A stretch of 62,908 nucleotides of DNA from Paludibacteraceae bacterium (lineage in GTDB: Bacteria; Bacteroidota; Bacteroidia; Bacteroidales; Paludibacteraceae). The DNA lies in the NCBI GenBank assembly GCA_024399545.1, contig JAKSNS010000010.1, forward strand, positions 1 to 62,908, written 5' to 3'. The notes below the pieces were generated by a model that ran no database searches, was not told the DNA's origin, and was given only the letters and a program-made list of their open reading frames with translations. This document shows positions 45,201-53,421 of this stretch, one piece after another (position 1 is the stretch's first letter; every line of letters begins with the position of its first letter). Made by a program: the position numbers and the translations under genes.

Positions 45201-46243
45201 CTCTTTATCCTCCATCTTACGGCGGCGTTGCTACCGCCAAATCCACTGAGCAGTTTCACGAAACCATTCCCCCCGCAGCTCCTGTTTTCGTTTGAGGCAT
45301 TCACATTCTCAACAGTACCCACAGTGACCAATCCCCTTGTCCCCAGCACGATGTTATGCTCAACGGCTTTCATTGATATGATTGTCTCCAACACCCCTGC
45401 TGCCCCCATCGTATGTCCGTAGTAACCTTTCAGGCTATTGACTGGCATTTCGCCCAACCCTGCCCTGTTTATGGCTACAGATTCCATATCGTCGTTGTAC
45501 AATGACGCAGTACCGTGCAGGTTGACGAATGCCAAATCACCAAAGCCCCCATTCCTGACATCATTAAGGCATCTCAACGCACCTTCCCCTGTCCTGCTTG
45601 GCCCTGAGATATGGTTGGCGTCATTGTGTATTCCTCCCGCCACATATTCCCACTGCCCTTCTTCTATGTCATCTGTCCTTCTCAGAATCATTGCAGCTGC
45701 GGCCTCGCCCAGGTTCAGCCCTCTTCTTGCCCCGTCGAACGGTCGGCAAAGTTCGTCCGACAATGCTTTGAACGACTGGAAACCGCTTACTATAAACGGT
45801 GTCTGTATGTCACACCCCACCACTATGGCAGTGTCGTATTTACCCGTATTCAGCATTCTTGCCGCCGTTATCTGTGCGCAGACCCCTGACGTGCAAGCGT
45901 TGCTAACCACTATCACACCATTTTTGTTCCCAAAGTGTTTCACTATTTTTTCCGATGAATGGTATAATTCCAAATCCTCGCCTTTGGTCGTTGACACTAC
46001 AAACAGCACCTTATCTGACGATGCGTCAACCCCGCATCCCCACAACGCCTCTTCCGCCGCCTCTATGCAAAGTTCCGAAAACACTCTCCTCTCCGTGAAC
46101 AGCGACGCATAGTAAGGCTGTAGCAACCCCTCAGCGTCCTCATGTCGCCTGAGCATAGATTCCCCTTTGCTCACCCTAATGAAGTTCTCTTCGCTACCTA
46201 CGCCCAACGGCGAAATTATGTTATCCGATACTTTTATTATCAT
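45197..46243 (-). CDS. Beta-ketoacyl-ACP synthase
   Basis: 348 aa from ATG 46243. Active-site Cys in VSNACTSGV, His in NLHGTASLYND and KGYYGHTMGAAGVLE, and LLSGFGGSNAAV at the end. It is shorter than FabF but has the whole catalytic set. It extends the polyene chain with the adjacent partner protein. Both ends overlap neighbours by ATGA. Confidence 0.87.
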   Translation of the reverse strand: MIIKVSDNIISPLGVGSEENFIRVSKGESMLRRHEDAEGLLQPYYASLFTERRVFSELCIEAAEEALWGCGVDASSDKVLFVVSTTKGEDLELYHSSEKIVKHFGNKNGVIVVSNACTSGVCAQITAARMLNTGKYDTAIVVGCDIQTPFIVSGFQSFKALSDELCRPFDGARRGLNLGEAAAAMILRRTDDIEEGQWEYVAGGIHNDANHISGPSRTGEGALRCLNDVRNGGFGDLAFVNLHGTASLYNDDMESVAINRAGLGEMPVNSLKGYYGHTMGAAGVLETIISMKAVEHNIVLGTRGLVTVGTVENVNASNENRSCGGNGFVKLLSGFGGSNAAVRWRIKR

Positions 46244-47109
46244 TTCCAAAAGTCATAGAAATTGTACCATTGCGTCGGGTACATCCGCGTAATCCTCTCC
46301 ATCTCAGCCCCGTATTGTCTCGCCATCTCAGCCGCCGCTTGCCTTACTCCACCCTCCGCTTTGTATTCTCTGCAATATATTTTATAGGTATCCCATTTCG
46401 TTTTCATCACAAACTGCCCCACAACCCTCTTGCCCGTAACAGCCGACAACAGAAACGGTCCTGCCGGCAGATGTGCCGTCCGCCCTAAAATATCCACGTC
46501 AAGTGACTTCTCCGAGTTCACCCTCCTGTCAGCATGCAACGACACAATCTCCCCCTCCTGCAATGCTTTGTTCACCGCATACACATGGTCCATTGTCTCG
46601 TCAACGGTTATCACTTTTATGCCGTTCCGCCCAAAATGCTCTATTCTGTTCCGCATCACCGTGGCGTTCTCCCCTGCATATAGCAAAACGTTCATCGGTT
46701 TTCTCATTCCCCCCATCAGATAACCCGCCATTTCGTAGTTCCCTATGTGCGAGCCTAATATTATCATTCCTTCTTCCGACTCTTTCACCTTCATCTCTCT
46801 CTCGACATCGTCATGCTCAATTTTGTACTTCCTTCCTGCATAGACAGCCATTCTGTCCATTATCGCCTGACCGAACTGAAAGTATGTAGCGTATGTTCTC
46901 GCCAATGCTTTCAACCTCCAATCCCCGAAACACCTCCTGAAATATCTGTATATGTTTACGCTATGCCTATAACCGAATATGATGTAGAACACTACCACAA
47001 TTGCCATAACCCCATAAATGACCCTCACATCCAAATGTTTCAACCACCTCGTCAGTGTCCTTAGCATCCACGGCGTACCGTCCGATCTTCCCGACCACTC
47101 TTTCTCCAT
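46240..47109 (-). CDS. LpxL/HtrB-type lysophospholipid acyltransferase
   Basis: 289 aa. One N-terminal membrane helix (about 32-50), then the family signature GSHIGNYEMAGYL (HX4 D/E-type site) and SLHADRRVNSEKSLDVDILGRTAHLPAGPFLLSAVTG. Members in aryl-polyene clusters are thought to place the acyl chain on a lipid. Coupled to both neighbours. Confidence 0.85.
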   Translation of the reverse strand: MEKEWSGRSDGTPWMLRTLTRWLKHLDVRVIYGVMAIVVVFYIIFGYRHSVNIYRYFRRCFGDWRLKALARTYATYFQFGQAIMDRMAVYAGRKYKIEHDDVEREMKVKESEEGMIILGSHIGNYEMAGYLMGGMRKPMNVLLYAGENATVMRNRIEHFGRNGIKVITVDETMDHVYAVNKALQEGEIVSLHADRRVNSEKSLDVDILGRTAHLPAGPFLLSAVTGKRVVGQFVMKTKWDTYKIYCREYKAEGGVRQAAAEMARQYGAEMERITRMYPTQWYNFYDFWK

Positions 47110-47354
47110 TACCCTATATTCGCTACTAAATAGTCGTACAAATCCTGCAAAGTCTTCATTTTCTTCAAATCATCCAATTTCAACGTCACCCCGAACGTAT
47201 CATGGACAAGCACCACCACGTCAACGATGTCCAGACTGTCGATGTCCAAATCCTCCTTCAACCTTGACACCGGCGACATCTCTCCCTCAATCTCGAATTC
47301 CTCTCGCAGCAATCCGTTGGTCTTCTCTATAATTTCACTAATTCCCATAATCAT
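47109..47354 (-). CDS. Acyl carrier protein 2
   Basis: 81 aa; site DIDSLDIVD with the phosphopantetheine Ser. ATG 47354 overlaps the stop of the outer-membrane protein gene; an ATG two codons later is also possible. Two distinct ACPs are usual for aryl-polyene systems. Confidence 0.9.
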   Translation of the reverse strand: MIMGISEIIEKTNGLLREEFEIEGEMSPVSRLKEDLDIDSLDIVDVVVLVHDTFGVTLKLDDLKKMKTLQDLYDYLVANIG

Positions 47355-48004
47355 TTCTCTTCACCAAAGCAGTATCTCAACGTGAAGTTGGCACCCCAGT
47401 CGAACATTACGGCGGACAGTGTCTTGTAATTGTCGTAAATGTTTCCGCCAGAGGTCATGAACGGTGTTGCCATTCCTGGCCTCAACTCTATACCCAACAC
47501 CAAAGGGACTGCATTGAAACTGAATTCAACACCCATCAACAGGTGTTCGCTCATCTTGAACCAAGGGCGTGACGACTGGTCTGGCTTGCATATCAGCGAT
47601 GCATCATCGAATTTGCCTTCCCACAGCGCACCAAAACCAATGCTTCCCCCTGCAAACCAGTACATATTACCCAACTCCCATCTACCAATCTTCCCTTGGT
47701 ACATAAAGCCAGGTTCTATCATTGCCGATTGGTACTCCCCTCCGCTTAATGTCGAGTTTCTCACCTGCATGTTGTAATTCTTGTAGTCTCCTTGCGTAAA
47801 CGTCGAACAAAGCGAACTGTTTGGCGTAAGTCCCATTTGCCAGTACGCATCCACCTGAAGCACAAAGTGTATATTGTTGCTAACGTACCCTTTGTACGAC
47901 ACGCCGTTTATTGTTCCAAAAGATATACCGACACTGTGTCTGTAACCACCTGCTCTCGCCAGGACAGACACCGTCAGAAGCAATACAACTATTTTTCCTT
48001 TCAT
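47351..48004 (-). CDS. Putative outer-membrane protein of the polyene cluster
   Basis: 217 aa. Signal peptide (to about residue 18, LARAGG), then alternating amphipathic strands rich in aromatic residues (VGISFGTINGVSYKGYV, LGNMYWFAGGSIGFGALW) and an end in FTLRYCFGEEK. This fits an 8-10-strand barrel. It may receive or display the polyene lipid at the outer membrane; no named family recognised. Confidence 0.65.
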   Translation of the reverse strand: MKGKIVVLLLTVSVLARAGGYRHSVGISFGTINGVSYKGYVSNNIHFVLQVDAYWQMGLTPNSSLCSTFTQGDYKNYNMQVRNSTLSGGEYQSAMIEPGFMYQGKIGRWELGNMYWFAGGSIGFGALWEGKFDDASLICKPDQSSRPWFKMSEHLLMGVEFSFNAVPLVLGIELRPGMATPFMTSGGNIYDNYKTLSAVMFDWGANFTLRYCFGEEK

Positions 48005-48017
48005 ATTTTAGAGTGTT

Positions 48018-48854
48018 CTAAAATTTCCCGAAATGGTTCATAAATTTCTCAGTCATCACCGTCCTGCTGAATCCTCCGTCGTTGAAAATCGTCTGCATCG
48101 TCACTTTCCTCGTATAGTCCGAGAACAGCATAGCGCACAACTCAGCGCAATCCTCTTTCGACGCATTACCCAATGGTGCCATGTTTTCGGTGTACTCCCT
48201 GAAGAATTCCATCTGCCCGAAACTCTTCCCCGCCCTCGACTCTACTGCGGATTGCGAAATACAGTTGACCCTTATCCCCTTCTTCACGCCGCAAACGCCA
48301 CCCATATTCCTTGCAACGCTCTCCAATAACGCTTTGGCATCACTCATATCGTTGTAGTTAGCCATATACCTGTCAGACGCTATGAACGTCAATGCCACCA
48401 CCGAGCAACCCTCCGCCAGCGTCTCGCTCTCCATACCGCACCTCAACATCCTATGCAATGACACAGCCGAGACATCTATCGTAGTATTGAAATAATTGTA
48501 GTTCATAACGTCATAATCCATGTGCCTTCTGATGTTTTGCGACATTGCGACTGAATGCAGCACGAAATCTATCTTGCCGCCTAAAATCTTCTCCGATTCT
48601 TCCATCAGGTTACGCAATTCTTCCTCGTTCGTCGCATCAGCGGCAATCAACTCCACCCCAGCCTCTTCTGCCAGTCTCGACACGCTACCCAACCTTATTG
48701 CCAAGGCACTGTTGGTAAGTACTATTTTTGCCCCTTCTGCCATACACCTCTGCGCAACGCTCCACGCGATAGACATTTCGTCCACCACGCCTGTTATTAT
48801 ACCCTTTTTGCCTGCCAACAGACCGTGCGGCTGAGTCCTGTTAATTTCTTCCAT
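48018..48854 (-). CDS. FabI-like enoyl-ACP reductase / SDR protein
   Basis: 278 aa. GKKGIITGVVDEMSIAWSVAQ is the FabI-type dinucleotide site; VLHSVAMSQN, and the YNDMSDAKALLES segment gives the Tyr/Met-x3-Lys-like active region. An enoyl reductase is unexpected in a pathway that should keep double bonds, so it may have a ketoreductase or other reductive role. The palindromic repeat (48858-48876) lies 4 bp before its ATG. Confidence 0.8.
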   Translation of the reverse strand: MEEINRTQPHGLLAGKKGIITGVVDEMSIAWSVAQRCMAEGAKIVLTNSALAIRLGSVSRLAEEAGVELIAADATNEEELRNLMEESEKILGGKIDFVLHSVAMSQNIRRHMDYDVMNYNYFNTTIDVSAVSLHRMLRCGMESETLAEGCSVVALTFIASDRYMANYNDMSDAKALLESVARNMGGVCGVKKGIRVNCISQSAVESRAGKSFGQMEFFREYTENMAPLGNASKEDCAELCAMLFSDYTRKVTMQTIFNDGGFSRTVMTEKFMNHFGKF

Positions 48855-48857
48855 AAC

Positions 48858-48876
48858 AGTGAGTTCTATAAATTCA
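48858..48876 (-). repeat. Palindromic repeat before the fabI-like gene
   Basis: On the minus strand TGAATTTATAGAACTCAC ends just before GTT-ATG. With the copy at 48957-48977 it reproduces, in the same order, the two-copy arrangement found between tssB and tssC. Confidence 0.6.
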
Positions 48877-48928
48877 TTTTAATGTTTTTGAAGTTTATTT
48901 TGAGCAAAAACATCAAAAAGTTAATTGG

Positions 48929-49771
48929 TTATTTCTTTAGTTTGTTTTCAATAAACGGTGAATTTACAGAACTCACCATATTAGTTTCTTTGTTTTTATA
49001 TTCCGCCATTTTCTCCCTAAACAGCAGTTCCACAGCTTTCGTCCTGCTCCTATAGTCTTTCCCGAACCGCATGTCATCTTTCGTTATCTTGTCCATCACC
49101 TCAACGTAAATCGGATGACTGTACAGCTTGAACTCATTGCGGTTAAGCACGTTGAACGTACCGTATATGAAAATAGGTTGTATCGTCAGTCCTAACTTCT
49201 CGGCAATATAGAAAGCCCCTTTGTGGAATCTATGCAACTCGCCATCCTTCGTTCTACTCCCCTCTGGGAATATTGCCACACAGTACCCGTTCTTTATAAA
49301 CTTCTCCACCTCATCGACAACATTCTCATAACCATCAGACACGCTAAACATTCCCAAAGCTTTCGCGGTCATGCCATACAGAAGGTTATGACTCACGTAT
49401 TTTTTTGCCATAACAGCAACTTTCGGCCTAAGTTCCATCACAGCAGGCACGTCCAACAACGACGCATGCTGGGCAACAACCCACAGACACGCTTCATCTT
49501 CATCGTCAATTTTCCCTTTAACCACCAGTTTCGCCCCATTGATATGACTGATAAACCAACCCATACCCTTCGACGATATGCGGCAGAACGCATTTCTAAA
49601 CCTCTCCGCATTTGGCAATGCCAACACCACTAAAGCCCACGGCATCAAGAAGATGCATAACAAGACAATCTTGGTCAGCACTGCCCCACCCCTCATCCAT
49701 ATCAGCACATTTCCCCAAAACCTCTTGCCTTGGCAGTCTCTATTCCCTTCTGTACCTAAATCCTTTTTCAT
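48929..49771 (-). CDS. PlsC-like 1-acylglycerol-3-phosphate acyltransferase
   Basis: 280 aa from ATG 49771. A longer frame to 49867 is ruled out because the best promoter (49811-49842) lies within it. One or two membrane helices (about 20-45), the catalytic QHASLLD (H-x4-D) and the FPEGSRTKDGEL substrate site. It is the first gene of the minus-strand polyene operon. The palindromic repeat overlaps its last codons. Confidence 0.85.
   Translation of the reverse strand: MKKDLGTEGNRDCQGKRFWGNVLIWMRGGAVLTKIVLLCIFLMPWALVVLALPNAERFRNAFCRISSKGMGWFISHINGAKLVVKGKIDDEDEACLWVVAQHASLLDVPAVMELRPKVAVMAKKYVSHNLLYGMTAKALGMFSVSDGYENVVDEVEKFIKNGYCVAIFPEGSRTKDGELHRFHKGAFYIAEKLGLTIQPIFIYGTFNVLNRNEFKLYSHPIYVEVMDKITKDDMRFGKDYRSRTKAVELLFREKMAEYKNKETNMVSSVNSPFIENKLKK
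48957..48977 (-). repeat. Palindromic repeat inside the 3' end of the plsC-like gene
   Basis: Minus strand GGTGAGTT-N5-AATTCACC followed by GTTT, as at tssB/tssC. It encodes part of the C-terminal tail (VSSVNSPF), so this tail may be a by-product of repeat insertion. Confidence 0.6.
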
Positions 49772-49810
49772 CACTTGCTCTTTGGTTAACGCATCGCCAC
49801 ATTCAGGCTG

Positions 49811-49842
49811 CAAAGTTACTACTTTTTTTCCTTTTCTCCAAA
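49811..49842 (-). promoter_or_regulatory. Promoter of the minus-strand polyene operon
   Basis: Minus strand: TTTG (49842-49839), 20 bp, TAACTTTG (49818-49811), an exact consensus match. It gives a leader of about 30 nt before the plsC-like ATG. Confidence 0.75.
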
Positions 49843-49920
49843 TTTTTCCACTCAATTCTTTCCCCAAAGCAAAGTTTAATGCCTCACGAAAAATAATTAC
49901 GAAAAAAAGATAGAAAAAAC

Positions 49921-49951
49921 TTGCGTGATTGAGAAAAAGTCATTACCTTTG
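49921..49951 (+). promoter_or_regulatory. Promoter of the fabG-lolA pair
   Basis: TTG (49921-49923), 20 bp, TACCTTTG (49944-49951), 27 bp before the fabG ATG and divergent from the polyene operon promoter. Both halves of the cluster could be controlled from this 150-bp gap. Confidence 0.7.
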
Positions 49952-49978
49952 CAACCGTTATTGTTAAAGAATAAAGCT

Positions 49979-50707
49979 ATGAAATATGCAATGGTGACAG
50001 GCGGCAGCCGCGGTATTGGCAGGGCCGTATGCGTAAAACTCGCCCAAATGGGTTACAACGTGGTTATCAATTATGTAAGCAACGACGCTGAGGCCGAAAA
50101 AACACTCGCTATGGTTCGCGAGGCTGGCACGGACGGTGAGTTTCTCAAGTTCGATGTCTGCGATTACGAAGCAACCGTCAAGGCTATCGAAGGGTGGCAA
50201 GCCGCTCACAAAGGCGAATTTATTGAAGTCTTGGTTAACAACGCAGGTGTCCGACGCGACAATCTTATGATATGGATGGAGCATGAGGATTGGCTGAAAG
50301 TCATCAACACCTCGCTTGGCGCTTTCTACAATGTCACCAAACCTCTCCTCCAACCTATGCTCAGGAAAAAATTCGGTAGGATTATCAATATGGGTTCCCT
50401 CTCTGGTCTCAAGGGTCTCCCCGGTCAGTGCAACTACTCTTCCGCCAAAGGTGGTCTGATTGCTGCAACCAAGGCACTTGCACAGGAAATCGGTGCAAAG
50501 AACGTGACTGTCAATGCCATAGCACCTGGCTTTATAAACACCGATATGGTCGAAGGGCTTAACGTTGATGCACTCAAGGAGACAATCCCTTTGAAACGTT
50601 TTGGCGAGCCAGAAGAGGTTGCCGCACTCGTCGGTTTCCTTGCCTCTCGCGATGCTGGTTACATCACTGGCGAATGCATCTCAATCAACGGAGGACTTTA
50701 CAGCTAA
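49979..50707 (+). CDS. fabG: 3-oxoacyl-ACP reductase FabG-like
   Basis: 242 aa from ATG 49979, downstream of the promoter; the longer frame from 49925 would include the -7 box. Classical SDR: VTGGSRGIGRAV, NNAGVRRD, catalytic Ser in MGSLSG, YSSAKGG (Tyr-x3-Lys) and PGFINTDM. It reduces the 3-keto group in each extension cycle. It may serve the cluster or general fatty-acid synthesis. Confidence 0.9.
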   Translation: MKYAMVTGGSRGIGRAVCVKLAQMGYNVVINYVSNDAEAEKTLAMVREAGTDGEFLKFDVCDYEATVKAIEGWQAAHKGEFIEVLVNNAGVRRDNLMIWMEHEDWLKVINTSLGAFYNVTKPLLQPMLRKKFGRIINMGSLSGLKGLPGQCNYSSAKGGLIAATKALAQEIGAKNVTVNAIAPGFINTDMVEGLNVDALKETIPLKRFGEPEEVAALVGFLASRDAGYITGECISINGGLYS

Positions 50708-50721
50708 GTTATAAATATCCT

Positions 50722-51291
50722 ATGAGACGATTTGTATTGACTTTCATAGTGTTGCTTAGCGTTTTTGGCTTGGCAGCGCAGCAGGATGCCGCAATCAAGT
50801 TTGTTGCCTCCTCAAACAAAGACCTGAAGGCAAAATTCTCTTTCACGCAGAACGACGTTGACCCTATCGTTAAGAAATCCGAAACGTTGAAGGGTTCTTT
50901 GACATTCGATGCCCCTCGCAAACTTGTGATGATTTACAGCACCCCAGCAGGCGACAAGTTCGTCATTGACGGAGATAACCTTGAACGGGTCAAGGGTAAA
51001 AAGTCCAACAAAGTCAACCTCAAGAAAGTGAAGAGTATGGCTGGGTTGGCTAATCTCCTCTGCAACGCTTTGATGGGTAAGGTCAACGAGATTAAGAAGG
51101 AAACAGGTGCTGATATGACCTACAACGCTGGTAAATCAACCCATGACTTCATCTTCAAGGCACCTAAAAAGAGCAAGAACTACTACAAAGAGGTCGAGGT
51201 AAGGTACAACAAGAAAAGCGGCCGTGCCTCATATCTCAGACTGGTCGAAAAATCAGGCAGATACAACGAATATAATCTGACTTCTATTTAA
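50722..51291 (+). CDS. LolA-like carrier protein (third copy)
   Basis: 189 aa from ATG 50722, 14 bp after fabG. Signal peptide ending GLAAQ; LKGSLTFDAPRKLVMIYSTPAGDKFVIDGDNLE is the LolA-like core, and the end has RYNKKSGRASYLRLVEKSGRYNEYNL. The LolA fold here resembles DUF-type carrier proteins of polyene clusters. The stop codon begins the second GACGGAGC hairpin repeat. Confidence 0.7.
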   Translation: MRRFVLTFIVLLSVFGLAAQQDAAIKFVASSNKDLKAKFSFTQNDVDPIVKKSETLKGSLTFDAPRKLVMIYSTPAGDKFVIDGDNLERVKGKKSNKVNLKKVKSMAGLANLLCNALMGKVNEIKKETGADMTYNAGKSTHDFIFKAPKKSKNYYKEVEVRYNKKSGRASYLRLVEKSGRYNEYNLTSI

Positions 51292-51343
51292 CTGCACGCT
51301 AACACCTGTAAAGACGGAGCCCGCTCCGTCCCAGAGGGATGTA
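51289..51343 (-). repeat. Dispersed hairpin repeat, copy 2 (GACGGAGC type)
   Basis: Reverse complement of 915-971 with a few changes; stem 51313-51330. It begins at the stop codon of the lolA-like gene and may terminate that transcript. Confidence 0.65.
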
Positions 51344-51470
51344 CGTTGCAACCGCTATATTCATTTTTCAGGACTTTGACATTGCACGAATCAGATAACG
51401 GGTTCTGCTGGTTTGTGCAGTGATAGATATTGAATAGATAGAACCTGCCCTAAAATTATTTGATACTGAC

Positions 51471-51659
51471 ATGAACGTAAAATCAACTGCAAAAGGTATT
51501 ATTGGTATTCTTTTCGCTATTTTCATGCTGGCAGGGGTTGTCATGTGCGACAGACCTGCTACCGCAACAGACCCAGACCTAATAGACACACCGGACAATG
51601 GCCGTGACAGACCTATCCTTCAACCGGACTCTAACGGAACTAACGAACCTAATTCTTAA
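51471..51659 (+). CDS. Small exported protein (hypothetical)
   Basis: 62 aa. A basic start (MNVKSTAKG), one hydrophobic helix (IIGILFAIFMLAGVVMC) and a Pro/Asp/Asn-rich tail (DPDLIDTPDNGRDRP). The Cys after VVM is at a lipobox-like position, though the box is imperfect. It could be a small lipoprotein. No promoter was found, and it may be non-coding. Confidence 0.4.
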   Translation: MNVKSTAKGIIGILFAIFMLAGVVMCDRPATATDPDLIDTPDNGRDRPILQPDSNGTNEPNS

Positions 51660-51734
51660 TTGATTTTGGCAATCCGGCAGCATAACTCGATTCCCATCTT
51701 TTTTGAAACTGATGGAAATCGAGTTTTTTGTAAA

Positions 51735-51921
51735 GGGTGGTTCTATTAATTATGTTGAGACGATTTTGAAGTTTATTTTTAGCAGATTGCTGTGCGGAGG
51801 GAGGGAGCAATGCGGGCATTGTGACCGACAGACAATCAGCAAGATGCAAAAATAAACTCAAAAGCGTCCAATTATGAACCATCCGCCTTGCTACTTAAAA
51901 ACATAATTAATAGAACCACCC
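51735..51921. mobile_element. MITE with perfect 22-bp terminal inverted repeats and TAAA target duplication
   Basis: The ends start GGGTGGTTCTATTAATTA and match as perfect inverted repeats (51735-51756 and 51900-51921). Both are flanked by TAAA (51731-51734, 51922-51925). Inner sequence continues the inverted symmetry imperfectly for some 25 bp more. No coding capacity. An IS5-like parent is a guess based on end sequence and duplication size. Confidence 0.75.
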
Positions 51922-51997
51922 TAAAGTTACGACAACGTATCAGCAGAAACCTGACTACTTTTTGCCGTATTCAGGGGCAACCTTTTGTCCGGCCTTT

Positions 51998-52247
51998 TCC
52001 TGACTTCGTCAATGCGCCACCCAAATTAAGATTCGCCGTCAGATAGGTCGAAAAGTGGCTTAATCACATGGTGCTTCTCTGTCAGGAAGAGGGTTTTCGT
52101 AATGAAAGAGCCGTTCTCTGGTACGTACATGGTGCAAAGGTACACATTTTTTTGTTTGCGCCACCCAAAGCCACCCAATTATTTTACATAACCCCTTGAT
52201 TCTCATTCAGTGCTACATGGTGGCGCAGAAAAGTGATGAAGTCAGGA
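51998..52247. mobile_element. 250-bp internal-deletion derivative of the IS at 57891
   Basis: The left part (about 120 bp) and right part (about 125 bp) are almost identical to both ends of the 57891-58740 element, joined at a GGTAC junction with all transposase sequence gone. The ends start TCCTGACTTCGTCA / TCCTGACTTCATCA with GCGCCACC further in. No target duplication recognised. Confidence 0.75.
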
Positions 52248-52264
52248 TAATAGCTCTCAAAATA

Positions 52265-52296
52265 TTTGGTGACTTGGAATATTTGCATTAACTTTG
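52265..52296 (+). promoter_or_regulatory. Promoter of the Rpn-like pseudogene
   Basis: TTTG (52265-52268), 20 bp, TAACTTTG (52289-52296): exact consensus, 22 bp before the ATG, and starting 18 bp after the end of the miniature element. Confidence 0.7.
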
Positions 52297-52317
52297 CAAC
52301 CGAAAATAACCTCTACT

Positions 52318-53164
52318 ATGTCTAAATTCATTTCGCCTTTTTCTGACTGGAGTTTCAAATATATATTTGGCTCAGAATCAGCAAAAGAGATACTGATAGG
52401 TTTTTTGAATGCACTCTTCGACGGGACGGACGTATGTCATCAAAGATGTCCAGTTCTGTAACAACGAACAATCGCCTAAAAGTAAGGAAGACCGTGCCAC
52501 TATTTTCGATATATACTGTGAAACGGACAAAGGTGATTATGTGATAGTGGAGATGCAGAACTACCGACAGTTCTTTTTCAAGGATAGGGCGCTTTATTAC
52601 ATGTCTCGCAGCATTGTTGAACAAGCGGAGAAAGGAGACGGCTGGAGATACAAACTTAAGGCCGTATATGGAGTGTTTTTCCTGAACTTCAAGATGGAAG
52701 ATATTCCTGGCAAGAACCCTGAGTAAAGTCTAAGCGAGGTTGTTTTGATGGACGTTGAAAGCAAGACAATCTCCAATCCCAAGTTCAAGCAGTATTTCAT
52801 TGAGCTGCCGAGATTTGTGAAAAGCGAGAAAGAGTGCGAGACGATTTACGACAAATGGATTTACATACTCAAAAACTTAGATACTATGGAAACAATGCCA
52901 TTCGCTGAAGAACGCAATGCTGCTTTTGCAAAGCTTGCAGCACGTGCGGCACAGGCAAACATGACTCCTGCCGAGAGAGCGGCATACGAGGAATCACGCA
53001 AGAACCTTTGGGATTATTACAATACAATTGATACGGCTGTTGACGAAAGAGTGAAACAGGTAGTATCAAACATGTATGCTGAAGGCTTAGATGTCTTGCT
53101 GATTAGCAAATGCACAGGGTTGAACGAAGATGAGGTGATGAAAATTATTCAGACAATATCTTAA
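52318..53164 (+). pseudogene. Rpn/PD-(D/E)XK nuclease (transposase-like) gene, broken
   Basis: The ATG at 52318 starts MSKFISPFSDWSFKYIFGSE, the family opening. A frameshift near 52422-52434 moves the frame to GRTYVIKDVQFCNNEQ ... IFDIYCETDKGDYVIVEMQNY (PD-(D/E)XK core with D-x-E-x-Q), and an in-frame TAA at 52724-52726 splits off the C-terminal part (helical, ending GLNEDEVMKIIQTIS). Intact members are about 280-300 aa and promote recombination. Two lesions argue for decay rather than sequencing error. Confidence 0.8.
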
Positions 53165-53189
53165 ACACCATAGGTTTATAACCTCATAG

Positions 53190-53335
53190 TCCCTCGCAAG
53201 ACTTAAAATATGCGACATCAGCGGGATGTAAAGCCGCAATAGTCCACGCTGAAAGGGAATATGTTTCTCTATTCGGGTGGGAGGTCGGGATAATGTTCCT
53301 GACCGCAGGATGAAAAGGCCTGCAAGGACATATTA
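53190..53335 (+). ncRNA. Candidate structured RNA between the Rpn pseudogene and the restriction cluster
   Basis: Several stems can be drawn: GCGG/CCGC (53221-53236), AGCG/CGCT enclosing it (53219-53250), AGGGAA/TTTCTCT (53253-53270), GTCGGGA/TCCTGAC with a 6-nt loop (53284-53303) and GCAGG/CCTGC (53305-53323). No protein frame fits. It could be a regulatory leader of the downstream genes or an independent RNA. No known family recognised. Confidence 0.35.
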
Positions 53336-53421
53336 AAGGCGTTCATTTGACGTTTGGTTCTATTGAGAGGAACTGACAATAATGTAAGTTCCACGTTTTA
53401 TCAAAGATTATATCATCAAAT

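Larger units (their letters stand above)
51660..52264. other. 605-bp gene-free region made of miniature elements
   Basis: It holds a hairpin-like imperfect inverted repeat near 51680-51735 (ACTCGATT.../...AATCGAGT), a 187-bp MITE and a 250-bp deleted IS. No intact gene. Confidence 0.6.

Noticed and set aside
45438..46112. 224-codon plus-strand frame opposite the ketosynthase gene
   Set aside because: Antisense to a gene with clear catalytic motifs; Ser/Pro/Thr-rich with no domain.
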